Assembly: GCA_902494875.1 (NCBI GenBank)
Contig: CABUUO010000009.1
Span: 1-54,496 of the forward strand
Length of the DNA stretch: 54,496 nucleotides
Source: an uncultured Pseudomonadota bacterium
GTDB lineage: Bacteria; Pseudomonadota; Alphaproteobacteria; RF32; CAG-239
Direction of reading: 5' to 3'
Part shown: positions 36,448 to 43,895 of the stretch, piece by piece
Position numbering within the stretch: position 1 is the stretch's first letter
How the letters are laid out: each line of letters starts with the position of its first letter
Notes under the pieces: model-generated
Told to the model about the DNA's origin: nothing
The model's database searches: none
Seen by the model: the letters and a program-made list of their open reading frames with translations, nothing else
Translations under genes and position numbers: made by a program

Positions 36448-36507
36448 ATGTTATTCCCCCAATATGTCCCTATGAATCTAATCTGAATACGCTCACGTTC
36501 CCATACA

Positions 36508-36541
36508 AAAAAACCTCCCGCTGCAACGGGAGGTTTTTTAT
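36508..36541 (-). terminator. rplL terminator
   Basis: AACCTCCCG and CGGGAGGTT with a CTGCAA loop (36512-36535) and T-run on the minus strand. It ends the rplJ-rplL transcript, which uncouples it from rpoBC. Confidence 0.9.
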
Positions 36542-36558
36542 TTCATTCTGAAAAGAAA

Positions 36559-36930
36559 TTACTTCAGTTCAACTTTAGCACCAGCGGCTTCCAGTTTCTT
36601 CTTAATTTCTTCAGCTTCAGCCTTCGGAGCGCCTTCTTTAACAGTCTTCGGAGCACCGTCAACCAGGTCTTTGGCTTCTTTCAGGCCCAACTGGGTGATA
36701 GCGCGGATTTCTTTAATAACGTTAATTTTGTTAGCGCCGGCTTCGGCCAAGATGACATCAAATTCATCTTTTTCTTCAGCAGCGGCACCGGCAGCAGCAC
36801 CACCGGCAGCAACAGCAACGGCAGCAGCGGCAGAAACGCCCCATTTTTCTTCTAACATTTTTGACAGATCAGCAGCTTCCATAACGGTCAAAGCTGACAA
36901 TTCATCTACTAACTTGGCTAAATCGGCCAT
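36559..36930 (-). CDS. rplL: 50S ribosomal protein L7/L12
   Basis: 123 residues. L7/L12 forms the mobile stalk that recruits translational GTPases such as EF-Tu and EF-G, both encoded here. The N-terminal dimerisation helix, an Ala/Gly-rich hinge (about residues 35-52) and the C-terminal domain with NKINVIKEIRAITQLGLKEAKDLVD are all present. It lies 172 bp after rplJ, a long gap filled mostly by hairpin repeat X, and is followed by a strong terminator. Confidence 0.99.
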   Translation of the reverse strand: MADLAKLVDELSALTVMEAADLSKMLEEKWGVSAAAAVAVAAGGAAAGAAAEEKDEFDVILAEAGANKINVIKEIRAITQLGLKEAKDLVDGAPKTVKEGAPKAEAEEIKKKLEAAGAKVELK

Positions 36931-37021
36931 ATTTTTTCTCCAATAAATTAAATTAAATCAAACTAAAAATCTTATTACTCATTCGCTTACCATTTTTTAT
37001 TTTTAGGACAGTTAGTACGCC

Positions 37022-37072
37022 GTTAGTTTTGAGCGAAGTGTACAACAAAAGGTACATAAACGAAAAACTAAC
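37022..37072 (-). repeat. Intercistronic hairpin repeat, copy X, between rplJ and rplL
   Basis: GTTAGTTTT (37022-37030) and AAAACTAAC (37064-37072) form a perfect 9-bp outer stem; TGTAC (37039-37043) and GTACA (37052-37056) form the inner stem. The core GAGCGAAGTGTACA recurs in copies Y and Z. The outer stem differs from copy Y by compensatory changes, which suggests that it acts as RNA. Confidence 0.7.
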
Positions 37073-37102
37073 AAGTAATAACGACATAAAAATAAAAAAT
37101 AA

Positions 37103-37585
37103 CTAAGCAGCTTCTTTTTCGCTGTAAGCCTTAGTAACTCTTGCCAGCTGAGCGGCAGGAGCCTGCAGCAAACCGATGATTTTGGCTCTGAGTTCGTCCA
37201 TGGACGGAATAGAAGCCAGCTTTTTGATCTCTTCGACGGAGAGAACGCCGGTTCCCATAGCGCCGCCGACAACAATCAGCTTTTCATTGGTTTTAGCAAA
37301 TTCGACACAAGCTTTACAAGCCGAGATCGGATCAGAAGCGAATGCAATTGCAGTCGGACCTTTGAACAGATCAACCAGATTTTCAAACTTAGTGCCTTTA
37401 AGAGCCAGACGAGTAATGCGATTCTTTGTAACTTTAAAGCCAGCGCCTGCTTTTCTGACATTATTACGCAATTCTGAAACTTCCGCAACCGTCAAACCTT
37501 TATAATGAGAGACGACAACGATTTCAGCATTCGTAAACAGTTCATTCAGTTCGCTGAGCAATTGTGCTTTTTCTTCGCGATTCAC
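37103..37585 (-). CDS. rplJ: 50S ribosomal protein L10
   Basis: 160 residues. L10 anchors L7/L12 dimers to 23S rRNA as the base of the GTPase stalk. It begins MNREEKAQLLSELNELF and holds VVSHYKGLTVAEVSELR, GPTAIAFASDP and a C-terminal helical tail that binds L12. Its mRNA leader (37645-37790) contains the L10-type autoregulatory structure and a possible terminator hairpin. It precedes rplL. Confidence 0.98.
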   Translation of the reverse strand: MNREEKAQLLSELNELFTNAEIVVVSHYKGLTVAEVSELRNNVRKAGAGFKVTKNRITRLALKGTKFENLVDLFKGPTAIAFASDPISACKACVEFAKTNEKLIVVGGAMGTGVLSVEEIKKLASIPSMDELRAKIIGLLQAPAAQLARVTKAYSEKEAA

Positions 37586-37644
37586 TTATTGTCTCCAAAT
37601 AAACATCATTTTCATGATGCATTTCAACACTTTCCGCAATCAAA

Positions 37645-37690
37645 GAAAAAACAGATTACTCTGCCCCTCTGATTACGGGACCTAATCTGT
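37645..37690 (-). terminator. Candidate attenuator in the rplJ leader
   Basis: On the minus strand ACAGATTA (37690-37683) pairs with TAATCTGT (37658-37651) and a T-run follows (37650-37645). It lies between the L10-binding leader and the rplJ ATG, 60 bases upstream of the start. Bases TTAGG of the 5' arm could alternatively pair with CCTAA of the leader (37744-37740 region), giving an antiterminator. Function is inferred. Confidence 0.5.
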
Positions 37691-37720
37691 CCAGGAGAAA
37701 AAAGATATAAACATTCTCTA

Positions 37721-37790
37721 CTCCCGTCTATGCAGGATATTTAGGACTTTCCGAACATCTGAACTTCGTTTGGTCACCTGCAGTCTTGGA
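37721..37790 (-). promoter_or_regulatory. Ribosomal protein L10 leader
   Basis: On the minus strand TCCAAGACTGCAGGTGACC (from 37790) and CCTGCATAGACGGGAG (to 37721) are the hallmark arms of the alphaproteobacterial L10 leader, pairing through CTGCAGG/CCTGCA. In this family L10-(L12)4 binds the leader and represses rplJL. Recognised from memory of the motif. Confidence 0.75.
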
Positions 37791-37903
37791 CAGTTTTCAA
37801 GAGGGTTGATACAATCTCTGCTCTTGAGAGCGGGTGGTGATAAGTTCACCACCCAAAACTTAAAATATGGAGCAATGGTTTTGATAAGAGGTCTTGCTAC
37901 GCA

Positions 37904-37955
37904 GTAAGTTCTGAGCGACATGTACACTAAAAAAGTACATAAGCGATAAACTTAC
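37904..37955 (-). repeat. Intercistronic hairpin repeat, copy Y, between rplA and rplJ
   Basis: GTAAGTT (37904-37910) and AACTTAC (37949-37955) form the outer stem; TGTAC (37921-37925) and GTACA (37935-37939) the inner stem. The same architecture and the flanking ACAAGTA are found in copy X (37022-37072). The remaining bases of the 404-bp rplA-rplJ gap hold the L10 leader and attenuator. Confidence 0.7.
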
Positions 37956-37989
37956 AAGTATGAAGGCCTCTTTGCAAAGCCCCAAAAAA

Positions 37990-38673
37990 CTACAAAGCCG
38001 ATACATCAACTTTTATGCCGACACCCATCGTGCTGCTCAAAGACACTTTCTTCATATAAGTACCTTTGGCACCGGCCGGTTTGGCCTTGATGATGGCGTC
38101 GATAAAGGTTTTGGCATTGTCATAGATCTGCTCTTCGCTGAAAGAAGCCTTAGCAATACCGGCGTGAACGATACCGTTTTTCTCAACGCGATACTGAACT
38201 TCACCGGCCTTGGCTTTCTGAACGGCATTGGCAACATCCATGGTAACCGTACCCAGTTTCGGGTTCGGCATCAAGCCTTTCGGACCCAGAACGCGGGCAA
38301 CTTTACCGGCCATACCCATCATATCCGGGGTAGCGATGCAACGGTCAAAATCAACCTTGCCCGACAAAATGGAATCGATCAGGCTTTCGGCACCGACAAT
38401 ATCAGCACCGGCAGCTTTGGCTTCGTCGGCTTTTTCGCCCTGAGCCAAAACCGCAACGCGGATTTTTTTACCGTTGCCGTGCGGCAGAGAACATACACCT
38501 CTGACCATCTGATCGGCATGTTTCGGATCAACGCCCAGATTAATGGCAACATCAATGGTTTCGTCAAATTTGGCAGTAGCGTTTTCTTTAACGATTTTAA
38601 CAGCTTCCTTCAGGGCATAAGCCTGATCTTTATTAACTGTCTTATATGCATTTACGATTCTTTTTCCCTGCAT
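37990..38673 (-). CDS. rplA: 50S ribosomal protein L1
   Basis: 227 residues. L1 forms the stalk at the E site and in many bacteria represses its own operon by binding its mRNA. Family features: VDLGVDPKHADQMVRG-type segment (NLGVDPKHADQMVRG near residue 45), GTVAKVARVLGPKGLMPNPKLGTV-type core (residues about 118-142) and a C-terminal AKPAGAKGTYMKKVSLSST. It starts 4 bp after rplK and is co-transcribed with it. Confidence 0.99.
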   Translation of the reverse strand: MQGKRIVNAYKTVNKDQAYALKEAVKIVKENATAKFDETIDVAINLGVDPKHADQMVRGVCSLPHGNGKKIRVAVLAQGEKADEAKAAGADIVGAESLIDSILSGKVDFDRCIATPDMMGMAGKVARVLGPKGLMPNPKLGTVTMDVANAVQKAKAGEVQYRVEKNGIVHAGIAKASFSEEQIYDNAKTFIDAIIKAKPAGAKGTYMKKVSLSSTMGVGIKVDVSAL

Positions 38674-38677
38674 CGTC

Positions 38678-39115
38678 CTACTCCACTACCTTAATGCCCA
38701 TAGAATATGCCTGGCCTTTGACCATGTTCATAGCTGCCTCAACGGTTGAGCAGTTAAGATCCGGCAATTTGGCTTCGGCAATTTCTTTAACCTGAGCCAT
38801 CGTAATCTGGCCGGCAAACACCTTAGTCGGTTCTTTGGAACCGCTTTTAACGTTGGCAGCCTTCTTAATATAATAGCTGACCGGCGGAAGTTTGGTTACG
38901 AAGGTGAAAGATTTGTCTTCAAAAGCCGTAATAACGACCGGAACGGGAATACCCGGTTCCATTTTCTGGGTAGCAGCATTAAACTGTTTGCAGAAATCCA
39001 TAATGTTCAAGCCTTTTTGGCCGAGAGCCGGACCAACCGGAGGAGAAGGGTTAGCTTTGCCTGCCGGAATTTGAAGCTTGATCAAACCTAAAATTTTCTT
39101 TTTAGACTTAGCCAT
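38678..39115 (-). CDS. rplK: 50S ribosomal protein L11
   Basis: 145 residues from ATG 39115, which follows GAGGT; the frame is open for 17 more codons upstream but those match nothing in the family. L11 with 23S rRNA forms the GTPase-associated centre and senses uncharged tRNA with RelA. LQIPAGKANPSPPVGPALGQ and the KSGSKEPTK segment are typical. It heads the rplK-rplA transcript and has a predicted promoter at 39236-39263 with a GANTC site at the start point. Confidence 0.98.
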   Translation of the reverse strand: MAKSKKKILGLIKLQIPAGKANPSPPVGPALGQKGLNIMDFCKQFNAATQKMEPGIPVPVVITAFEDKSFTFVTKLPPVSYYIKKAANVKSGSKEPTKVFAGQITMAQVKEIAEAKLPDLNCSTVEAAMNMVKGQAYSMGIKVVE

Positions 39116-39225
39116 TTTATACCTCAATTTTCGGGTTCGTGGTCCAGACCATGGCTGGTCTCCCACGAAATTATGTTAACAAAATTTACGATTCGCTCTC
39201 CCAAAGATATAAAAATCCTTTTCGA

Positions 39226-39263
39226 GAGTCGCCTTTGTATACCACAACAAATTCATTTTGCAA
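39226..39263 (-). promoter_or_regulatory. Predicted rplKA promoter with GANTC near +1
   Basis: On the minus strand TTGCAA (39258-39263), a 16-bp spacer and TATACA (39236-39241). A GANTC site (39226-39230) overlaps the expected start point. Three more GANTC sites lie at 39190, 39297 and 39302, the last two in tandem. Confidence 0.55.
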
Positions 39264-39342
39264 CTACTTTTTACAAAAAATTTACGACAACGCCCTGATT
39301 CGATTCAGAAAAAAACAACGCACCGTTTTTTGTCTAAAATTG

Positions 39343-39371
39343 TTGATTTACACAAACAGATATGCTATAAA
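39343..39371 (+). promoter_or_regulatory. Predicted promoter for the gene at 39477
   Basis: TTGATT (39343-39348), 17-bp spacer and TATAAA (39366-39371). The rest of the divergent gap 39116-39476 holds only the rplK promoter and GANTC sites. Confidence 0.45.
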
Positions 39372-39476
39372 GAAAGCAATAAACAATTATTATGGATTAA
39401 GCCTGTGTCCGGTTATCCGCTGGTTTTTCAAATAATTGTTACTGAACCAGAGTATTAACCCCTAAAAAATAATGTT

Positions 39477-39941
39477 ATGAGAGCCGAGGAACTTCTTTGC
39501 ATCATAGGTTTTGATGCCGAGAAAAGCTATAACGCTGTCGTAAAAAGAGTGAAAGACAATCAGGTTGTCTTTGAAGTAAAAAACCGAAGAGGAGCAGTTT
39601 TCCCCGCCGTTTATCACGTGCTCGGCGGCAACATCAATCCTCATCAGATCTTCAGGCATAACGAAATTGTCGAAGTCGAGCTGAAAGGCGTCAACCGCAA
39701 AAACATTCTTTCCGTGGTTCCGCTTTATCTGCCCACAGACTTGTTCATCATGGAAAACCCCGTCGGTTCTGTCGTTGACGGAACAATTGACCAAATCCGG
39801 GGAGAAAACATGAGAATATACCTCCGGCCCAACGTATTTGCCTTTGCCAAGCGCTGCAAACACGCCCGCACCGGCCTCTCGGTCAAAGTAAAATTATCAG
39901 GTTACAAAGCCATAAAGGTCATCTGCGGCTTTGTCATCTGA
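39477..39941 (+). CDS. Hypothetical protein with S1-like C-terminal segment
   Basis: 154 residues, no signal peptide or membrane helix. I do not recognise a family with confidence. The C-terminal part (VGSVVDGTIDQIRGENMRIYL, then SVKVKLSGYKAIKVI) has the strand pattern of an S1/OB RNA-binding fold: G-x-V-x-G start, then an alternating strand and a late K-V-K-L. Residues 1-80 are a second beta-rich part containing FPAVYHVLGG. A terminator follows. It lies between the divergent rplK and anmK. Confidence 0.6.
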   Translation: MRAEELLCIIGFDAEKSYNAVVKRVKDNQVVFEVKNRRGAVFPAVYHVLGGNINPHQIFRHNEIVEVELKGVNRKNILSVVPLYLPTDLFIMENPVGSVVDGTIDQIRGENMRIYLRPNVFAFAKRCKHARTGLSVKVKLSGYKAIKVICGFVI

Positions 39942-39956
39942 ACAGTAAATAACCCA

Positions 39957-39987
39957 TAGCCCCGACCGCAAGGACGGGGCTTAATTT
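39957..39987 (+). terminator. Terminator after the 39477 gene
   Basis: AGCCCCG (39958-39964) and CGGGGCT (39975-39981) form the stem, followed by a T-rich stretch. Confidence 0.75.
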
Positions 39988-40051
39988 TTATAGACACCGC
40001 AATTATATTTTGTTATGATTGGTTCCATCCAAATTTTCGGGGAGAAGGTCC

Positions 40052-41395
40052 ATGGCTGACAAAATATACCGCTGCATAGGCATTATGACCGGCAACTCGC
40101 TCGATGCCGTAGACGCTGTTTTGACCGAATTTCGCGGCAATGCCATGCAGGACGTCTGCGGCCACAGCAAAACCATCCCCACGCCCCTCAGCAACAGTTT
40201 CCGGCAGCTTAAATTTATGCTTTCGCAAAACGGCTGCGACATTCGGAGCATTGCCGAAGATTCCGAATTCAATTTTAAGAAACTCCATGACCAATATGTT
40301 TCTCTCGTCGCCCAAACGGTGGAAGAAATGCTCAAAGACAATCATATCGCTAAAGACAGCATTGACCTCATCGGTTTTCACGGACAAACCTGCGCTCACT
40401 GCCCGCCCTCCATTGCGCAAAGCCGCGACCCGGGACAGATTTACACCCTGCAGATCGGCAGCGGTCAGATGCTGGCCGACCTGACCGGCATTCCGGTTGC
40501 TTTTGACTTTCGCTCCGACGATTTAATGAACCTCGGCGAAGCCGCGCCGCTGGCGCCCGTGCACAATCAGCATATCACCAGAGACCTCCAGCACAAAGAC
40601 GTTTTTCCGGTCGCTTTCTGCAATGGCGGTAACACCGGAAACGTTGCCGTTATATCCAAAGACAAAATTACCGGCGCCGAAACCGTTATGGGCTGGGACG
40701 TCGGCCCTTTCAACCACTTTATTGATATGCTGATGCGCGAAGAGAAAGGGATCCCCTGCGATTTGGACGGCGAAACCGGAAAACGCGGAAAAATAAACTA
40801 CCGGCTTTTGCGCAGTCTCTTTGAAAAGGCCGTCCAGACCCACAATCGCGAAAATTTTATCATGATGCCCCCGCCCAAATCTTCAGATCCCGGATGGTAC
40901 AAGGCCATTCCCGAGCTCTTTGACACAGATATCAGTCTGGAAGACCGGGTTCGCACCGCCGAATTTTTCAGCGCCTATATTTTTGCCTATAATCTCAGCC
41001 TGATTCCCGAACATCTCGACCTTCCCAAATATTTTCTGGTCTTTGGCGGCGGTTGGCTTAATCCGATCGTTTTAAGTGACTTCAAAAACCTTCTGGCCGG
41101 AAAAGCCGAGGTATTGCCCGAACATCAGGAGGTTTTTAACAAAATATTCAATCCGGCTCCGATTGTCGAATGGTCCGACCGTTACGGCTACAACGGCAAA
41201 TACATGGAAGCCAGGATTTTTGCCGATATGGCCAAATGCAAACTTACCGGAGAACCTTTCTCTTTTCCCGAAACCACAGGCTGCCTGAAACCCACAATCG
41301 GCGGAATTATTGCCAAACCCGGCGGCAAAAACAAACAGCTTTGGTCACGTGCGGCTCCCGGCTGGTCCGAAAAAAGCGGTACCGGACATAATTAA
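40052..41395 (+). CDS. anmK: Anhydro-N-acetylmuramic acid kinase family protein (divergent)
   Basis: 447 residues, clearly longer than the roughly 370 of E. coli AnmK. The start at 40052 follows GGAGAAGG. AnmK phosphorylates 1,6-anhydro-MurNAc in cell-wall recycling. Family landmarks are recognisable but altered: GIMTGNSLDAVD for the usual G-x-SGTSLDG-D, FHGQTCAH for the catalytic-region GHGQT, NLGEAAPLAPVH for GGQGAPLVP, and WDVGPFNHFID. The central insertion at residues 240-320 may explain the extra length. No murQ or other recycling genes are nearby. It may act on a different anhydrosugar. Confidence 0.8.
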   Translation: MADKIYRCIGIMTGNSLDAVDAVLTEFRGNAMQDVCGHSKTIPTPLSNSFRQLKFMLSQNGCDIRSIAEDSEFNFKKLHDQYVSLVAQTVEEMLKDNHIAKDSIDLIGFHGQTCAHCPPSIAQSRDPGQIYTLQIGSGQMLADLTGIPVAFDFRSDDLMNLGEAAPLAPVHNQHITRDLQHKDVFPVAFCNGGNTGNVAVISKDKITGAETVMGWDVGPFNHFIDMLMREEKGIPCDLDGETGKRGKINYRLLRSLFEKAVQTHNRENFIMMPPPKSSDPGWYKAIPELFDTDISLEDRVRTAEFFSAYIFAYNLSLIPEHLDLPKYFLVFGGGWLNPIVLSDFKNLLAGKAEVLPEHQEVFNKIFNPAPIVEWSDRYGYNGKYMEARIFADMAKCKLTGEPFSFPETTGCLKPTIGGIIAKPGGKNKQLWSRAAPGWSEKSGTGHN

Positions 41396-41426
41396 ACCCC
41401 AGACACCGCTTCCGGCGCTGGGGTCT
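41394..41426. terminator. Terminator between anmK and nusG
   Basis: CCCCAG (41397-41402) and CTGGGG (41418-41423) flank a GC-rich inner hairpin. It separates converging anmK and secE-nusG; T-runs are short. Confidence 0.65.
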
Positions 41427-41448
41427 GACAGAACTCAGATACGATATT

Positions 41449-41979
41449 CTAAACTTTTTCAACCTGGCTGAATTCAAGCTCAACCGGCGTTGAACGGCCG
41501 AAAATGGAAACCGAAACCTTAAGACGGCCTTTTTCGGCGTCAACCTCTTCTACCAAGCCGACAAAAGACGCAAACGGACCATCGTTGACGCGAACCTGCT
41601 CGCCGACCTCATAATCGACCACAGTCTGCGGACGCTCAATGCCTTCCTGCATCTGCGTAATAATTCTCTGCGCTTCAGCCTCCGTAATCGGAAACGGCTT
41701 ATTGCGGCTGCCCAAAAAGTTGGTGACCTTGGGATTGTTTTTAATCAGATGCCAGGCATCGTCGGTCATAATCATTTTAACCAGAATATATCCGGGAAAG
41801 AACTTGCGTTCGGTATTGACTCTCGTGCCTTTCTTAACTTCAACGACTTCCTCGGTCGGAACCAGAATATCAAAGATTTTGTCGTCCATTTTTTTCAGAA
41901 CGGCCTGTTCTTTAATTGACTCCGCAACTTTTTTCTCCGAACCGGAGTGTACATTTACGACATACCAACGAGCATCCAT
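41449..41979 (-). CDS. nusG: Transcription termination/antitermination protein NusG
   Basis: 176 residues from ATG 41979, which has GGGGAA seven bases upstream and does not overlap secE. NusG binds the RNA polymerase clamp, suppresses pausing and couples to Rho or the ribosome. The NGN domain opens with ARWYVVNVHSGSEKKVAESI and includes FFPGYILVKM; the KOW domain holds GEQVRVNDGPFASFVGLVEEVD. It follows secE by 4 bp. In relatives rplK follows directly, but here anmK and a hypothetical gene intervene. Confidence 0.98.
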   Translation of the reverse strand: MDARWYVVNVHSGSEKKVAESIKEQAVLKKMDDKIFDILVPTEEVVEVKKGTRVNTERKFFPGYILVKMIMTDDAWHLIKNNPKVTNFLGSRNKPFPITEAEAQRIITQMQEGIERPQTVVDYEVGEQVRVNDGPFASFVGLVEEVDAEKGRLKVSVSIFGRSTPVELEFSQVEKV

Positions 41980-41983
41980 GGAA

Positions 41984-42181
41984 CTATTCCCCAATACCTA
42001 AAATTGACTTAACGATCCAACCCAGAATCTGATCAACGAAAAAGAAAAATGCCGAAGCAATTGCAACAATGATAATGACCATTATTGAGGTTCTGATAAC
42101 TTCGTTTTTTGTCGGCCAGGTAACCTTTTTGACTTCCTGCTTTACCTGACGGGAAAATTGCAACGGGCTTACTTTTGCCAT
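41984..42181 (-). CDS. secE: Preprotein translocase subunit SecE
   Basis: 65 residues, the short single-helix form usual outside enterics. SecE clamps SecY in the SecYEG channel. The amphipathic stretch FSRQVKQEVKKVTWPTKNEVIRTSIMV leads into one membrane helix (IMVIIIVAIASAFFFFVDQILGWIV). It is the first gene of the secE-nusG unit. In many bacteria tRNA-Trp lies just upstream; here about 10 kb of accessory DNA separates them. Confidence 0.97.
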   Translation of the reverse strand: MAKVSPLQFSRQVKQEVKKVTWPTKNEVIRTSIMVIIIVAIASAFFFFVDQILGWIVKSILGIGE

Positions 42182-42302
42182 GGGTTAAACCATCCTATTT
42201 TTACAAATTAAAACTCTGCTGATCGTTTGGCGATGGCGCCCCCTGCCCTGAAAAAAGCAGATACAGGCCGACAATCGCGTCAAAACCGACCGATTTAACG
42301 GA

Positions 42303-42331
42303 AACATAAACTATAATTTGCCACAATGCAA
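42303..42331 (-). promoter_or_regulatory. Possible secE-nusG promoter
   Basis: On the minus strand TTGCAT (42326-42331), 17-bp spacer and TATGTT (42303-42308). It is the best hexamer pair upstream of secE, but the match is modest. Confidence 0.35.
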
Positions 42332-42412
42332 CATAATTTTTAGACTTTGCCGAATTTTAAACAACACCAGGGAAAACCGCCTTCGACAAATTGTTCTCCC
42401 AGCCAAACCCCG

Positions 42413-42441
42413 TTGTATTTTTTCTTTTTTTGCATTATAAT
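42413..42441 (+). promoter_or_regulatory. Predicted promoter of the 42475 gene
   Basis: TTGTAT (42413-42418), 17-bp spacer and a perfect TATAAT (42436-42441), ending 34 bases before the ATG. The rest of the 293-bp secE-42475 gap shows nothing else. Confidence 0.55.
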
Positions 42442-42474
42442 AATAAACGGAAGAAACTTCTTAAGTGAGGCTAA

Positions 42475-43857
42475 ATGGTTGATCTGGACAAACTCCGTGG
42501 TACGGCCGAAGGATTCAGCAAATCACAGAAAGGAACTCGGGCTGCCCTTGCCGCAATTGCCGCAACTGTAACCTTAAGTGGAAACCTGAATGCCCAGACG
42601 GTTGAACATTCTCAGGATGAAACTCCAAACGGCACAGAAACAAAGGTTCAGAATTCGGACCGACAAAACACGTCTGAAAACAAAACGGCGGACTTTGCGG
42701 CAGAAGCTGCTCAAATGGGCATCAAAATAGATACGGCTGCCGTGGCCAAACCGCAGGAGGATATTTCCCATTCCAAAGACACGGCCGTTGTGCAAGACGT
42801 CTATAAAAACGGAAATATAAAGGAAAGTACAACCGTTCATGCTGCCCACACGGTTAACACCTCAACAAGCACACCCTATGTTAGCAATGAAATTACCAGT
42901 ATTGACGAGAGTTTTTCACGAAAAGGAATTAAAACCGCATCGCAAGAAAAAAGAGAAACCTCTTTCGAACGCTTTGACCCCTCCCTCGGCAAACTGACCA
43001 AAGAAAAAGAAATCGAAACCACTCGCGAATATGACCGCAAGGGACGTGAACGCTCCGTTGAATACAGTATGGAAAAAAACAACCGGCAAAGCAGCGGTGC
43101 TTTGGATAAAAGCTACGGTTACGACGCTGAAAAAAGCTGGGGAAGTTCATCAACCGAAATCAGCAAATACGACAAAAAAGGACGAGAAACCCAAAAAGAA
43201 CTGCACAGTCAGAATTACGGAACGACAGCCAGCAAAACAGATACTCAATATAAGGCCTATCGCGGAAAGGATCTCAACGGCGCAAACGGCGTCGGACAAA
43301 AAGAATATACAGAGGTTTACGGACACAAAGACCGAAATGGCACGACAATTGAGGTAAAAAACGAAAAATTTAACAGAAAAGGACAACTTAAAAAGTTCAT
43401 TTACGGTAAGGTTACCGGCAATGGCGACGAAATATACCGCAGCATAAAAAACAAAAAGAAAAAGAGTCAGACCATTGAAATCAGCGCTTCAAAAGAAGGA
43501 AATATTTCCGGAACCAAAATCACGGCCAAGACCAACGGGGAAGAAAAAAGAACCCAATTGAGCAACAGGGCGCTTGTCCGTCACTTAAAAAAACTGAGAA
43601 ACGGCATTAACAGCAAACTTGAAAAGGCTAGCGGCTTCGAAAATATCAAAGACTACGGCAATGCCATTCCCGAAATTGACAATCAAGCACATCTGCCGCT
43701 GAATAAAATATTTGAAAAAAATCCCAATCAGCAGGCTTTTGAAACCGAAAAAGAAAAAGCCGCCGCATCAACGCAGCAGGAAATCGACAAAGCCCGTCAG
43801 ATAACGGCCGCAGACATTGTCAAACAAACTCTGGCCGCAAAACAGGCTGCCAAATAG
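42475..43857 (+). CDS. Hypothetical protein with YD-like degenerate repeats
   Basis: 460 residues; no family recognised. An N-terminal stretch (RAALAAIAATVTLSGNLNAQ, about residues 22-41) resembles a signal peptide but begins after an unusually long polar start. The rest is hydrophilic, rich in Lys, Glu, Thr and Ser. Four spaced copies of a (Y/F)-(D/N/S)-R/K-K-G-(R/Q/I) motif (FSRKGIK near 147, EYDRKGRE near 184, KYDKKGRE near 231, KFNRKGQL near 299), each in a K/T/E-rich strand pattern, recall YD/Rhs-like or MORN-like beta repeats. Base composition is like the backbone, unlike the AT-rich DNA that follows. Confidence 0.65.
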   Translation: MVDLDKLRGTAEGFSKSQKGTRAALAAIAATVTLSGNLNAQTVEHSQDETPNGTETKVQNSDRQNTSENKTADFAAEAAQMGIKIDTAAVAKPQEDISHSKDTAVVQDVYKNGNIKESTTVHAAHTVNTSTSTPYVSNEITSIDESFSRKGIKTASQEKRETSFERFDPSLGKLTKEKEIETTREYDRKGRERSVEYSMEKNNRQSSGALDKSYGYDAEKSWGSSSTEISKYDKKGRETQKELHSQNYGTTASKTDTQYKAYRGKDLNGANGVGQKEYTEVYGHKDRNGTTIEVKNEKFNRKGQLKKFIYGKVTGNGDEIYRSIKNKKKKSQTIEISASKEGNISGTKITAKTNGEEKRTQLSNRALVRHLKKLRNGINSKLEKASGFENIKDYGNAIPEIDNQAHLPLNKIFEKNPNQQAFETEKEKAAASTQQEIDKARQITAADIVKQTLAAKQAAK

Positions 43858-43895
43858 GTATAATCATTATATACAAAATTTCAGGAAATATTAAA

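Noticed and set aside
39139..39435. Plus-strand open frame in the rplK promoter region
   Set aside because: It covers the rplK promoter and GANTC sites and its translation is not protein-like.
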